64,000 nucleotides of DNA from CAWIHK01 sp963835935. GTDB taxonomy: Bacteria > Bacteroidota > Ignavibacteria > UBA10030 > CAVZMI01. Positions 42,909 to 52,046 of the stretch are shown here, one piece after another. Under the pieces are notes generated by a model. The model was not told where the DNA came from and made no database searches. It saw nothing but the letters and a program-made list of their open reading frames with translations. The stretch's first letter is position 1; each line of letters opens with the position of its first letter. Where the stretch lies: NCBI GenBank assembly GCA_963835935.1, contig CAWIHK010000001.1:1674001-1738000 (forward strand), read 5' to 3'. Made by a program: the position numbers and the translations under genes.

Positions 42909-44843
42909 TTAATTCCAATATAAAAACCAACCAAGTATTAACGCTACACCAATGATGAACACTACGGCATAAAATTGTACGACTCCATTTTGAACTTTTC
43001 GGACAATATTGCTGAATGATTGCATCAAGCGTGCGCTGCCATTCACAATTCCGTCGATGATGTTTTCATCAACGCCGGCCCATAATAATTTTTCAGATCC
43101 TTTGACAATTGGTGTTACTACTGCAGCATCGTAGACCTCATCTGCATAATATTTATCAAAGAGTATTTTGTATGGCACTCGGAACTTTTTCGCCAACGTA
43201 TCTGCAAGTCCCGCTTTTTTCTTATATACTGTCCATGCGGTATAGATGCCCGCAAGCGCAACAAACACAGACGCAATCATGAGAACATATTCAAGCGTAT
43301 GCGTTCCGCTTTCATAATATCCAATTTTTATATTTGCACTTTCAAAGACCGGATCGAGAAATTTTTCGAACGCATCAGCGCCTCCAAGCGCAGCCGGTAA
43401 ACCTACAAATCCTCCGAAGAGCGACAGAAAGGCAAGAACAATGAGTGGAATGGTCATAGTCTTCGGTGCTTCGTGAGGATGAATATGTTCGTGATCGTAA
43501 CGCGGTTCTCCAGTGAACGTCAGGATTACAAGCCGTGTCATGTAAAATGCAGTCAGAGCAGCACCAAGCAAACCGATTCCCCATAAGACGTAAGACTCAT
43601 GCGAAAACACACGCCAGAGTATTTCATCCTTGCTGAAAAAACCGGATAAAGGAGGAATGCCCGCGATTGCCAACATGCCGATGAAGAATGTCCAAAACGT
43701 AACTGGCAGCTTTGATTTTAGTCCTCCCATGTTTTGAATATTTTGTTCTTCATGCATGGCATGGATCACTGCTCCAGAACCAAGAAAAAGAAGCGCTTTA
43801 AAAAATGCGTGAGTCATGACATGGAAAATACCGGAAGCAAATGCGCCTACGCCCAATGCCAGGAACATATATCCAAGTTGACTGATTGTCGAGTATGCTA
43901 AAACTTTTTTGATGTCGTTCTGGACTATTCCAATAGTTGCGGCAAATAATGCAGTCGCCGCGCCGATGATAGCCACTACGAGCATCGACGTTGGAGCAAG
44001 CGCGTAGAGAACCGAACATCGAGCAACCATATAAATTCCAGCGGTCACCATCGTTGCGGCATGAATCAAAGCGCTCACCGGTGTCGGGCCGGCCATTGCA
44101 TCCGGCAGCCATACGAATAATGGAATCTGCGCCGACTTTCCTGTAGCACCTAGAAAAAGCGAAAGCGTAATCAAAGTCATAATCGGAGTACCGATGGCCC
44201 AGGATGACGCCTGCGAGAAGACACTCTCAAAATTCAAAGTTCTAAAATTTGTAAAGATGAGAAACATTCCGATTAAAAATCCAAAATCACCAATTCTATT
44301 TATAACAAATGCTTTCTTTGCGGCGTCGCCGGTTGTACCCTTTTCGAATTTCTTGTCATACCAAAATCCGATCAGCAGGTACGAACACAAACCAACTCCT
44401 TCCCATCCTAAAAACATCAACAGGAAATTATCGGCCAAAACAAGATTGAGCATTGCAAAAATAAAGAGGTTGAGATATGCAAAAAATCGCCAAAAGCTTT
44501 TATCACCGTGCATATAACCGATGGAATACACATGGATAAGAAAACCGACTCCCGTCACGATCAGCGTCATGAGGATCGATAATTGATCGACCTGATACGC
44601 AACCGAAACATTCAGCGAACCTGCAGCAATCCATGGAAACAACTCCACGATGTGCTTTCTCGATTCGACCGGAAGCCCGATCATCTCGATGAAGATTCCT
44701 GCCGCGAGTAAAAAGGAAAGCCCTACCACGCCGCTTCCAAAAATCCCCAATAATTTTTCCGATTTGATCTTTGAACCAAAAAGGCCTATCAAAAGAAAAC
44801 CGATTAAAGGGAAAAGAACAATGAGACCAACATCATTAAACAT
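42909..44843 (-). CDS. nuoL: NADH-quinone oxidoreductase subunit L
   Basis: The 644-residue antiporter-like subunit has the landmarks MFLGWEGVGLCSYLLIGFWY, GKSAQIPLFVWLPDAMAGPT, NDIKKVLAYSTISQLGYM and HAFFKALLFLGSGAVIHAMH. It ends with the lateral-helix-type extension and a final membrane anchor. It forms the distal proton-pumping unit of complex I. It starts four bases after the nuoK stop. Confidence 0.97.
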   Translation of the reverse strand: MFNDVGLIVLFPLIGFLLIGLFGSKIKSEKLLGIFGSGVVGLSFLLAAGIFIEMIGLPVESRKHIVELFPWIAAGSLNVSVAYQVDQLSILMTLIVTGVGFLIHVYSIGYMHGDKSFWRFFAYLNLFIFAMLNLVLADNFLLMFLGWEGVGLCSYLLIGFWYDKKFEKGTTGDAAKKAFVINRIGDFGFLIGMFLIFTNFRTLNFESVFSQASSWAIGTPIMTLITLSLFLGATGKSAQIPLFVWLPDAMAGPTPVSALIHAATMVTAGIYMVARCSVLYALAPTSMLVVAIIGAATALFAATIGIVQNDIKKVLAYSTISQLGYMFLALGVGAFASGIFHVMTHAFFKALLFLGSGAVIHAMHEEQNIQNMGGLKSKLPVTFWTFFIGMLAIAGIPPLSGFFSKDEILWRVFSHESYVLWGIGLLGAALTAFYMTRLVILTFTGEPRYDHEHIHPHEAPKTMTIPLIVLAFLSLFGGFVGLPAALGGADAFEKFLDPVFESANIKIGYYESGTHTLEYVLMIASVFVALAGIYTAWTVYKKKAGLADTLAKKFRVPYKILFDKYYADEVYDAAVVTPIVKGSEKLLWAGVDENIIDGIVNGSARLMQSFSNIVRKVQNGVVQFYAVVFIIGVALILGWFLYWN

Positions 44844-44847
44844 TCGT

Positions 44848-45150
44848 TCACCATTTCATTATATTTATTTCTTCCACGTTCACCGTGAGTCTATTTCTAT
44901 AAATTGCGATCACAATTGCCAACCCGACCGCCGCTTCGGCTGCAGCAACAGCCATGACAAAGAAGACAAGAATCTGTCCTGTCATATTCCCGAGAAAGGA
45001 AGAGAAAGCAATCAATGTCAGGTTGACTGAATTCAACATAAGTTCGATAGACATGAAAACAATGATGGCGTTTCTACGGGTAAGAACGCCCACCACTCCA
45101 ATCGAAAATAAAATTGCGCTAAGAACCAGGTAATGACTTAAAGGAATCAT
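44848..45150 (-). CDS. nuoK: NADH-quinone oxidoreductase subunit K
   Basis: The 100-residue protein has three membrane helices and the conserved FMSIELMLNSVNLTLIAFS with the functional glutamate, plus MAVAAAEAAVGLAIVIAIYR with the second. Length and position between nuoJ and nuoL are canonical. Confidence 0.97.
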   Translation of the reverse strand: MIPLSHYLVLSAILFSIGVVGVLTRRNAIIVFMSIELMLNSVNLTLIAFSSFLGNMTGQILVFFVMAVAAAEAAVGLAIVIAIYRNRLTVNVEEINIMKW

Positions 45151-45157
45151 ACGTTGC

Positions 45158-45667
45158 TCACTCCAATTTCTTTTTCGCTAAAATAATTGCTCCTATGATC
45201 GCAGCGATCAAAACGAGCGAAGTTAATTCAAAAGGCAGCAGAAAATCGGAAAACAAAACTTTACCGATATTTTGCACCGTTCCCATCTCAACAGCATTTT
45301 GAGCTTGTTGCACCGGAAATTGCAGTCGGGTTAATAAAACCGCAATGAGTTCAAGTGCAACAACAAGCCCAAGCACAACGGCTATAATCCGTTTCCAATC
45401 GAATCTCTCAGAAACTTTCGATTCCTTGCCGAGATTCAAAAGCATGATGACAAAAACAAACAGCACCATGATCGCGCCGGTGTAAACAATTACATGAACG
45501 AATGCAATAAATTGTGCATGCAGCATCAGGTACAAACCTGCGAAACAAAACAATGTGTAGATTAGAAAAAGGGCGCTGTACACCGGATTCCGCCGTGTGA
45601 TCATCAACAAAGATGATGCAATTGCAATAGCGCCAAGACCATAAAAAAGAAATATTTCAAAATTCAT
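45158..45667 (-). CDS. nuoJ: NADH-quinone oxidoreductase subunit J
   Basis: The 169-residue protein has five membrane helices and the family signatures MITRRNPVYSALFLIYTLFC, YLMLHAQFIAFVHVIVYTGA and IMVLFVFVIMLLNLG. It is the first complex I gene of this run; nuoA to nuoI are not next to it. It begins 16 bases after the broken barrel gene. Confidence 0.96.
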   Translation of the reverse strand: MNFEIFLFYGLGAIAIASSLLMITRRNPVYSALFLIYTLFCFAGLYLMLHAQFIAFVHVIVYTGAIMVLFVFVIMLLNLGKESKVSERFDWKRIIAVVLGLVVALELIAVLLTRLQFPVQQAQNAVEMGTVQNIGKVLFSDFLLPFELTSLVLIAAIIGAIILAKKKLE

Positions 45668-45683
45668 GGAGAATCAAATCCTT

Positions 45684-46082
45684 CTAATAAAAATAATAAT
45701 AGAATCCGATTTGCGGGAGCGGCAAGATTGTTCCGTCGCTGAAATATGTAAATGCTCCTTCAAGCATAACATGCATCGGCCCATTTATCACAAATTCTGC
45801 CCCTAAACCAAGACCCGCACGGAACGGACCCTCTAAATTGTTTACATTTGATGTGCCGCTATAATAATAACTTAACCCACAAAAAACAAAGTACCTTCCA
45901 CGATTTCCACGATTGAGATCGTATTGAAATTCAGTTCCCACATCGTAATAAAGCTTGTCATCGACTTTTATAATTCCTCCGGTGATCGTGTACGAAAATG
46001 GTGTCTGAAGATGATGCCGAAAACTGATGCCTACGCCACTTATTGGCCCGAGAAACACCTGTACCGAAAACAGGCCGGTCAT
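45684..46082 (-). CDS. outer-membrane beta-barrel protein, C-terminal part (frameshifted)
   Basis: This frame encodes a short barrel: GPISGVGISFRHHLQTPFSY, YYDVGTEFQYDLNRGNRGRY, GPFRAGLGLGAEFVINGPMH and a terminal aromatic end GFYYYFY, typical of small outer-membrane barrels. The signal peptide is in the other frame at 45958-46170. The switch would occur near 46052-46060 (CCTGTTTTCGGTACAG), where the frames differ by one extra or two missing bases. The full protein would be about 165 residues. Function unknown. Confidence 0.65.
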   Translation of the reverse strand: MTGLFSVQVFLGPISGVGISFRHHLQTPFSYTITGGIIKVDDKLYYDVGTEFQYDLNRGNRGRYFVFCGLSYYYSGTSNVNNLEGPFRAGLGLGAEFVINGPMHVMLEGAFTYFSDGTILPLPQIGFYYYFY

Positions 46083-46170
46083 AATTCATTTCATTTCGTT
46101 CCGAGACGATGACTTGTGCCGCAGCTGTCGCACACATCAACATTCCGATCACTATTAAAAGTTTCTTCAT
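45958..46170 (-). CDS. signal-peptide part of the frameshifted barrel protein
   Basis: The product starts with a clear signal peptide (MKKLLIVIGMLMCATAAAQV) and reads ERNEMNYDRPVF before the frame departs from the barrel-coding frame; the later residues (RANKWRRHQFS...) look random. It is the start of the same gene as 45684-46082. The AAGATATG context begins just after the ABC permease gene with 3 bases between. Confidence 0.6.
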   Translation of the reverse strand: MKKLLIVIGMLMCATAAAQVIVSERNEMNYDRPVFGTGVSRANKWRRHQFSASSSDTIFVHDHRRNYKSR

Positions 46171-46173
46171 ATC

Positions 46174-47424
46174 TTAGGCCTCCTTTAGCCAGCGCATGAT
46201 TTCACTAAAAGTTGGACGTTTGCCTGTAATTAAAATACCAAGCCTGAATATTCTTGCCGCAGCCCACATCATACCGATAGTACTAACGATTAGAATTAAA
46301 AGAGTGCCGACTATTTCCCACAACGGCGGCATGCTGATGGGAATTCGCATCAACATTAACGAAGGTGTGAGCAAAGGAATAAAACTGATCAACTTGATCC
46401 AAGTAGCATTTGGATCTTGGAGTGCGACGATTGATATTGTTATCGGCATGACAAGGATGAGTGTAAGATACGCGGTGAATTGTTGCGCCTCTTGTTCTGT
46501 AGCCAACGGTGCGCCGACGGCTACAAAAATTGCCGCATATAATAAATATCCCAACACGAAGTAACACAAGAGAAGAGGCAATGCTGTAAGTGAAATAATT
46601 GAAAGATTCAACGACATCGTTATTGCTAAACCCATCACAAACCAGAATGCAATCTGGGTCAAGCCAAGCGCACTCAGCCCAAGAATTTTTCCGACCATGA
46701 GATCGGTTGGCGAGCATGACGAAACCAACACTTCGATAACGCGGTTCGATTTTTCTTCAATAACGCTTCGCACAAGAAATTGTCCGTTGGTGGCAACCAT
46801 CATCACCAGCATAATGATGAAAAGATAACCGGTGAAAAATACTTTCTCAAAACCCGATTCTTCTTCGAGTCCATTTTTATCTAACTTCACTGTTTTTATT
46901 TCGATGTTGTGTGTAATTTTCTTTACAAGTTCGGGATTCACTCCCTGGGCAGAGAGTTTTTGTTCAAGATCAACCTCGCGCAAACTGCTTGAAAAATGTT
47001 CTATATCTCTGATGTTTCCAACATTCTCCGATCTGTATTCAACAAGAAGGCTGTCCTTCGCATCTCTGCTAATGATAAGATAGCCGGTAATCGATTCATT
47101 TGCCACCAGCTCATTTGCTTTTCTTTTTAGTTCATCGATATTATTTGATGAGGATGTACGAAGGTTTTCTATCAGGTAATTCGAACGTCCATCAGGAAGT
47201 TTATACTTCGAATCGGTATTCTGCTTAAACTGCATGAACACCGAGTTAGTCATATCAATGACACCGATTGTATGCTGTTCAGTGTCGGGACGTGACGCAA
47301 GCAGTGTAGGAACAAAACCCATGATACCGATGATTACAGGAAAAATAAATAAGCCGAACAGAAAAACCTTTGTTCTAACTCTTTCCAAATATTCCCATCG
47401 GGCAACCATCCAATATTTTTTCAT
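46174..47424 (-). CDS. ABC-2 type transporter permease (NatB-like)
   Basis: The 416-residue protein has an N-terminal membrane helix, a large extracytoplasmic domain (residues 45-175), and five or six C-terminal helices. The landmarks RSVIEEKSNRVIEVLVSSCS, PTDLMVGKILG and LTPSLMLMRIPIS identify the NatB/YhaP branch of ABC-2 exporters. Known members export sodium or antimicrobial peptides; the substrate here is unknown. The start overlaps the end of the ATPase gene by 4 bases. Confidence 0.9.
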   Translation of the reverse strand: MKKYWMVARWEYLERVRTKVFLFGLFIFPVIIGIMGFVPTLLASRPDTEQHTIGVIDMTNSVFMQFKQNTDSKYKLPDGRSNYLIENLRTSSSNNIDELKRKANELVANESITGYLIISRDAKDSLLVEYRSENVGNIRDIEHFSSSLREVDLEQKLSAQGVNPELVKKITHNIEIKTVKLDKNGLEEESGFEKVFFTGYLFIIMLVMMVATNGQFLVRSVIEEKSNRVIEVLVSSCSPTDLMVGKILGLSALGLTQIAFWFVMGLAITMSLNLSIISLTALPLLLCYFVLGYLLYAAIFVAVGAPLATEQEAQQFTAYLTLILVMPITISIVALQDPNATWIKLISFIPLLTPSLMLMRIPISMPPLWEIVGTLLILIVSTIGMMWAAARIFRLGILITGKRPTFSEIMRWLKEA

Positions 47425-48332
47425 GCCGCGACTCCCTGCGTTTGCGGCATACCGACGACATTAATGAAAATTGAGTGCAAGGAAGGTTCCTTTACTTCGA
47501 ATTTTCGAATTTCTAATTTGTTCAAGAGTAATTGCAGCACAGATGAATTCGAGACTGAATCTGTTAATTCCAATTCGGCAAAATTTTCGTAAACATCGGC
47601 ACGCGAAAATTCTTTCATGGTTTTGAGAAATGAACCATCACCGTCAAATTCGAGATGGACAGAATTTTTTCCATACCGTTTTTTTACCTCATGAATTTCC
47701 CCATCCAGCACCTTATGACCACGATCGATAAGACAAATTTCATCGCACAATCGTTCGGCCTGATCCATCTGGTGTGTGGAGAAGATTACAGCCTTTTTGT
47801 TACTCTTCAATTCCATGAAAACATCTTTCATGATCGACTGATTCACCGGATCGAGTCCGGAGAACGGTTCATCGAGTATCACCAAATCGGGATTGTGCAT
47901 GATCGCAATTATAAATTGTAATTTTTGCTGGTTACCTTTGGATAGTTCCTCGATTTTACGATCTATTCTATCCAGTAATCCAAAACGTTCAAGCCAACGG
48001 TGAGCTTCAAGCGATGCCGATCGAGCATTCAACCCTCGAAGACTTGCAAAGTATTGTAATGTTCTAAGAAGTTTATTCTTCTGATATAATCCACGTTCCT
48101 CCGGTAGATACCCAATGCTATTTGCTATTTGAGTAGAATATAATTTCCCATCGAACCATACTCCCCCACGATCAGGCTTTATGATATTCAGAACAATTCG
48201 AATTATTGTAGTTTTGCCTGCCCCGTTGGGTCCGAGAAGTCCGAAGATTTCTCCGCGCCGAACAGCGAACGAAACATCATCGACGGCAACTACTGTCGAA
48301 TATTCTTTTCTTAAATGTGATATTGTGAGCAT
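47421..48332 (-). CDS. ABC transporter ATP-binding protein (NatA-like)
   Basis: The 303-residue ATPase has Walker A GPNGAGKTT, signature LSKGNQQKLQFI, Walker B LVILDEPFSGLDPVN and switch histidine STHQMDQAE. A C-terminal DUF4162-type extension, common in NatA-like ATPases, is present. It energises the ABC-2 permease directly downstream. Confidence 0.93.
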   Translation of the reverse strand: MLTISHLRKEYSTVVAVDDVSFAVRRGEIFGLLGPNGAGKTTIIRIVLNIIKPDRGGVWFDGKLYSTQIANSIGYLPEERGLYQKNKLLRTLQYFASLRGLNARSASLEAHRWLERFGLLDRIDRKIEELSKGNQQKLQFIIAIMHNPDLVILDEPFSGLDPVNQSIMKDVFMELKSNKKAVIFSTHQMDQAERLCDEICLIDRGHKVLDGEIHEVKKRYGKNSVHLEFDGDGSFLKTMKEFSRADVYENFAELELTDSVSNSSVLQLLLNKLEIRKFEVKEPSLHSIFINVVGMPQTQGVAA

Positions 48333-48348
48333 TTAAAAGTCTTTTCAA

Positions 48349-49650
48349 TCATGGAGTTAACCGATAAATCATTCGAGGAAATGGAATTGTTTCGCGGACA
48401 TGTTCCAATCCACATATCCAGGTGACCGTCCGTTCTATTCCAAGGCCAAATCCGCTGTGTGGAACAGAACCGTATTTTCGCAGATCAAGGTACCAATCAA
48501 AAGCGCTTGGAGGCAGATTCTGTTCTTGAATTCGTTTCACCAGTACATCATAGTCATCTTCACGCTGGCTTCCACCAATGATCTCGCCATATCCTTCCGG
48601 CGCAAGAACATCGACCGCGAGTGCATACCGTTCGTCCTTCGGATCGCGTTTCATGTAAAAAGCTTTCACTTGATGCGGATAATGATGAACCATCACAGGC
48701 CGATCGAATTGCTGGGACACCACTGTCTCGTCGGTCCCACCCAAATCATTTCCCCATTCGAAGTTGACATTATTCTTGTGAAGAATTTCTACAGCTTCTT
48801 CATAATGTATTCTCGGGAACGGACGTTTTACTCTCTCGAGAAAATTTGTGTTTCGTTCCAGTGTTTTCAGTTCCGGCTGGCGATCTTTGAGAACAGTTTG
48901 CACGATGTGTTCTAGAAATTCTTCCGCAAGATCCATGTCGTCGTACAGATCGTTGAATGCAACTTCCGGTTCCACCATCCAGAATTCGGTCAGATGCCGG
49001 CGTGTTTTCGATTTTTCCGCGCGAAATGTCGGACCGAAACAATAAACCTTACCGAATGCCATCGCTCCTGCTTCAGCATACAATTGTCCGGATTGGGTCA
49101 AGTACGCTTTGCCGAGGTCAAAATATTCTGTGTCAAAAAGAGTTGAAGTGCCTTCACACGCAGCCGGAGTGAGTATCGGCGCATCGAATAACAAGAATCC
49201 CCTGCTATCAAAAAATTCCCGGACTGCCTTGATGATAGTGTGGCGAATCCGCATAATCGCATACTGGCGCGATGAGCGAAGCCAGAGATGCCGGATGTCC
49301 GCCAAAAATTCTATGCCGTGTTCCTTCGGTGTGATTGGATATTCTTGCGCGAGCTGATATACTTTGATCTCTTTGACATCGAGTTCAAAACCACCGGGAG
49401 CACGATCTTCTTTTCTCACAACACCGGTCATCATGAAAGAACTTTCCTGAGTAAGTTTATCTGCTAGATCAAACTGCTCAGGCGAAACAGCAGACTTTAC
49501 CATGACACCCTGTACAATTCCTGTCCCATCGCGTAACAACAGGAATTTTATTTTCCCGCTTGCGCGTTTATGATAAAGCCATCCGTGAAGAGTAACCTCT
49601 TCACCAACGTGGTTATTCAAATCTTCTATATAAATCCGTTTCACGGGCAT
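48349..49650 (-). CDS. asnS: asparaginyl-tRNA synthetase
   Basis: The 433-residue class II synthetase has the OB-fold anticodon-binding domain (VGEEVTLHGWLYHKRASGKI) and class II motifs: motif 2 FGPTFRAEKSKTRRHLTEFW and motif 3 HSGFGLGIERTVTWICGL. The latter and the length point to AsnRS rather than AspRS. The start at 49650 (MPVKRIYIEDL) is normal for the family; a longer reading from 49731 would add 27 hydrophobic residues and is rejected. It is divergent from nrfH. Confidence 0.93.
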   Translation of the reverse strand: MPVKRIYIEDLNNHVGEEVTLHGWLYHKRASGKIKFLLLRDGTGIVQGVMVKSAVSPEQFDLADKLTQESSFMMTGVVRKEDRAPGGFELDVKEIKVYQLAQEYPITPKEHGIEFLADIRHLWLRSSRQYAIMRIRHTIIKAVREFFDSRGFLLFDAPILTPAACEGTSTLFDTEYFDLGKAYLTQSGQLYAEAGAMAFGKVYCFGPTFRAEKSKTRRHLTEFWMVEPEVAFNDLYDDMDLAEEFLEHIVQTVLKDRQPELKTLERNTNFLERVKRPFPRIHYEEAVEILHKNNVNFEWGNDLGGTDETVVSQQFDRPVMVHHYPHQVKAFYMKRDPKDERYALAVDVLAPEGYGEIIGGSQREDDYDVLVKRIQEQNLPPSAFDWYLDLRKYGSVPHSGFGLGIERTVTWICGLEHVRETIPFPRMIYRLTP

Positions 49651-49801
49651 TCTGTATTTATCATGGACAGAAAACGTTGATAATATAAAAATATAGAGAA
49701 AAAAAACTTGAGCTTCAAGGAAATTAAACATTTGAATATTATATTCATTCTCACAATTTTTGAACGGAAAATAATTTTTTCAATCCCCTCAAATACCTTC
49801 C

Positions 49802-49830
49802 TTGACATTAATTCACCCATTTCATATATA
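49802..49830 (+). promoter_or_regulatory. sigma-70-like promoter for nrfHA
   Basis: TTGACA at 49802-49807 is followed after exactly 17 bases by TATATA at 49825-49830. Transcription would start near 49837, giving a 38-base leader to the proposed nrfH start at 49875. Confidence 0.6.
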
Positions 49831-49874
49831 TTGAAACAATTTTATCCGATTATCTGTCAGAAGGAATCCAAACC

Positions 49875-50498
49875 CTGTTCACGAAAATCCGAATTCTGGT
49901 TTGTTCTTTTCTCCCACCACCCGAATGGCGGATTTCCGTTATTATCCTTTTTGGAATTCTTATCGGCATGGGTGCACTCATCCTTCGCATGTCGAATGCC
50001 GTCTCTTATCTATCTGACGATCCGGCGGCGTGCATGAATTGTCATGTCATGGCTCCGCAATATTCTACTTGGCTTCACGGCAGCCATGGAAGAAATACCG
50101 TCTGCAACGATTGCCATGTTCCTCATGATAATATTTTTATGAAGTATTTTTTCAAAGCAAGCGACGGCCTGCGCCATTCATACGTGTTCACTTTTCGGCT
50201 TGAGCCGCAGGTGATTCAAGTGAAGTCGGCTGGGATTGCAGTCATTCAGGAAAATTGTAAACGATGCCACAATAATCTTATGAGTAGAACGAATATCGGT
50301 TTTGTCTCGACCGGAGATGCAGTACATGGTGCAGATGAACTTTGCTGGGATTGTCATCGCGAAACGCCTCATGGCCGCGTCAATGGCCTTGCATCGGTTC
50401 CGTACGCACGGATACCTCAATTGACACCGGTAACTCCCGATTGGCTTCGCGCCATGATGGATCGCGCAAAATCAAACAATCTTTTGGAGATAAAATGA
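49875..50498 (+). CDS. nrfH: cytochrome c nitrite reductase small subunit NrfH (non-AUG start)
   Basis: NrfH is a tetraheme membrane quinol dehydrogenase that passes electrons to NrfA. Four heme motifs are seen: CMNCH, CNDCH, CKRCH and CWDCH. The membrane anchor and preceding FLPPPEWRISVIILFGILIG are encoded upstream of the first ATG (49968), so that ATG is not the start. The frame is open to a stop at 49809 but has no ATG, GTG or TTG before 49968. CTG 49875 lies 9 bases after AAGGA (49861-49865) and behind the promoter above, so it is proposed; a mutated or misread ATG is the alternative. Its end overlaps nrfA by ATGA. Confidence 0.85.
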   Translation: MFTKIRILVCSFLPPPEWRISVIILFGILIGMGALILRMSNAVSYLSDDPAACMNCHVMAPQYSTWLHGSHGRNTVCNDCHVPHDNIFMKYFFKASDGLRHSYVFTFRLEPQVIQVKSAGIAVIQENCKRCHNNLMSRTNIGFVSTGDAVHGADELCWDCHRETPHGRVNGLASVPYARIPQLTPVTPDWLRAMMDRAKSNNLLEIK

Positions 50499-51970
50499 AG
50501 AGTATTATTGAAATCGTTCAACAAAGAAAATGGATTGGGTGGTTATTATTTGGATGCACGATCGTAGTAGTTTTTCTTGTCGGTTTATTCGGCGCATCTA
50601 TCATGGAACGACGATCGGAATCAGTGCTCATGTTTCAAATGTTAAAACCGATTCCGGCGTGGGAACCACGAAACGAAGTGTGGGGTGAAAATTTTCCACG
50701 CCAATTCGAGACTTATCGGAATACGCTCGATACAACTTTCCGAAGTAAGTACGGTGGATCGATAAAAAGAGATTATCTCGCTAACGATCCGAATCTCGTA
50801 GTGCTATGGGCAGGATATTCATTCTCGCTAGATTATAAACAAGCACGCGGGCATTATCATGCGGTGGAAGATATTCGAATGACATTAAGAACGGGTGTTC
50901 AACAACCGGCAACATGCTGGACATGCAAGAGCACCGATGTTCCTCGTGTGATGGAAAATATGGGTATTGCAAATTTCTACAAAGAAAAGTGGGATCATCT
51001 TGGTTCGGAAATTGTAAACAATATTGGCTGTCAGGATTGTCATGACCCGAAGACTCTGAATCTTCGCATTACTCGTCCTGCTTTGATCGAAGCATTCCAG
51101 CGGCGAGGAATCAATATCAACAAGGCAACTCATCAAGAGATGCGATCACTCGTTTGCGCTCAATGTCATGTAGAATATTATTTCAAAGGTAAAGAAGATA
51201 AATATTTAACTTTTCCGTGGGATAATGGTTTCACGGCGGACAGCGCTGAAGCGTATTATGACAAAATTGATTTCACAGATTTCGTTCATGGTTTAAGTCG
51301 TGCTCCAATCTTAAAAGCCCAGCATCCGGATTTTGAATTATGGGGTACCGGAATTCACGCCGAACGAAATGTTGCTTGCGCCGATTGTCACATGCCGTAT
51401 CGCAACGAAGGAGGCGTGAAATTTACAAATCACAAGATTCAGAGTCCTTTGAATGATATTGCCGGCTCATGTCAGGTTTGTCATCGTGAGAGTGAAGAAA
51501 CGCTTCGAAGAAATGTGAACGATCAGCAGGATAAAATTCGTGAGCTCGAAATGATCGCCGAAGAAGCGCTTGTGCATGCTCACATTGAAGCCAAAGCGGC
51601 GTGGGATAACGGAGCAACTGAAAATGAGATGAAACCGGTTCTCACACTAATCCGCCATGCACAATGGCGTTGGGATTGGATTGCAGCCGCTAATAGCGTC
51701 GGGTCCCATTCACCGGTTGAAGCCGCGCAAATTCTCGGAACATCGATCGAACGATCGCAGGAAGCCCGGACAAAACTAGCGAGGATTCTTTTCGCACATG
51801 GAATCAAGAATGAAATTCCACTTCCCGATCTATCCACAAAAGAAAAAGCGCAGGCTTATTTAGGACTGGATATGAAGACTGCATATCAACAGAAAGAAGA
51901 GTTTCTGAAAAACATCGTACCGCAATGGGATAAACAAGCAGAAGAACGAGAAGGCAAGAAAAATTATTAG
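50495..51970 (+). CDS. nrfA: cytochrome c nitrite reductase catalytic subunit NrfA
   Basis: The 491-residue enzyme reduces nitrite to ammonium with six electrons. Five hemes are bound: the catalytic one by CWTCK (141-145), and others by CQDCH (179), CAQCH (221), CADCH (295) and CQVCH (326). The CWTCK lysine as heme ligand is the NrfA hallmark. Residues 12-34 form an N-terminal membrane/signal segment. KSDTV-type active residues are consistent, for example the Arg-Tyr-His environment near YFKGKEDKY. It is coupled to nrfH by an ATGA overlap. Confidence 0.95.
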   Translation: MKSIIEIVQQRKWIGWLLFGCTIVVVFLVGLFGASIMERRSESVLMFQMLKPIPAWEPRNEVWGENFPRQFETYRNTLDTTFRSKYGGSIKRDYLANDPNLVVLWAGYSFSLDYKQARGHYHAVEDIRMTLRTGVQQPATCWTCKSTDVPRVMENMGIANFYKEKWDHLGSEIVNNIGCQDCHDPKTLNLRITRPALIEAFQRRGININKATHQEMRSLVCAQCHVEYYFKGKEDKYLTFPWDNGFTADSAEAYYDKIDFTDFVHGLSRAPILKAQHPDFELWGTGIHAERNVACADCHMPYRNEGGVKFTNHKIQSPLNDIAGSCQVCHRESEETLRRNVNDQQDKIRELEMIAEEALVHAHIEAKAAWDNGATENEMKPVLTLIRHAQWRWDWIAAANSVGSHSPVEAAQILGTSIERSQEARTKLARILFAHGIKNEIPLPDLSTKEKAQAYLGLDMKTAYQQKEEFLKNIVPQWDKQAEEREGKKNY

Positions 51971-52046
51971 AAGACAAAAAGAATTGTTCGGAGTTCTGGG
52001 TTCAGAGTTCAAGGTTTGACAAACAAGCAACTATGAATTCTTTATA

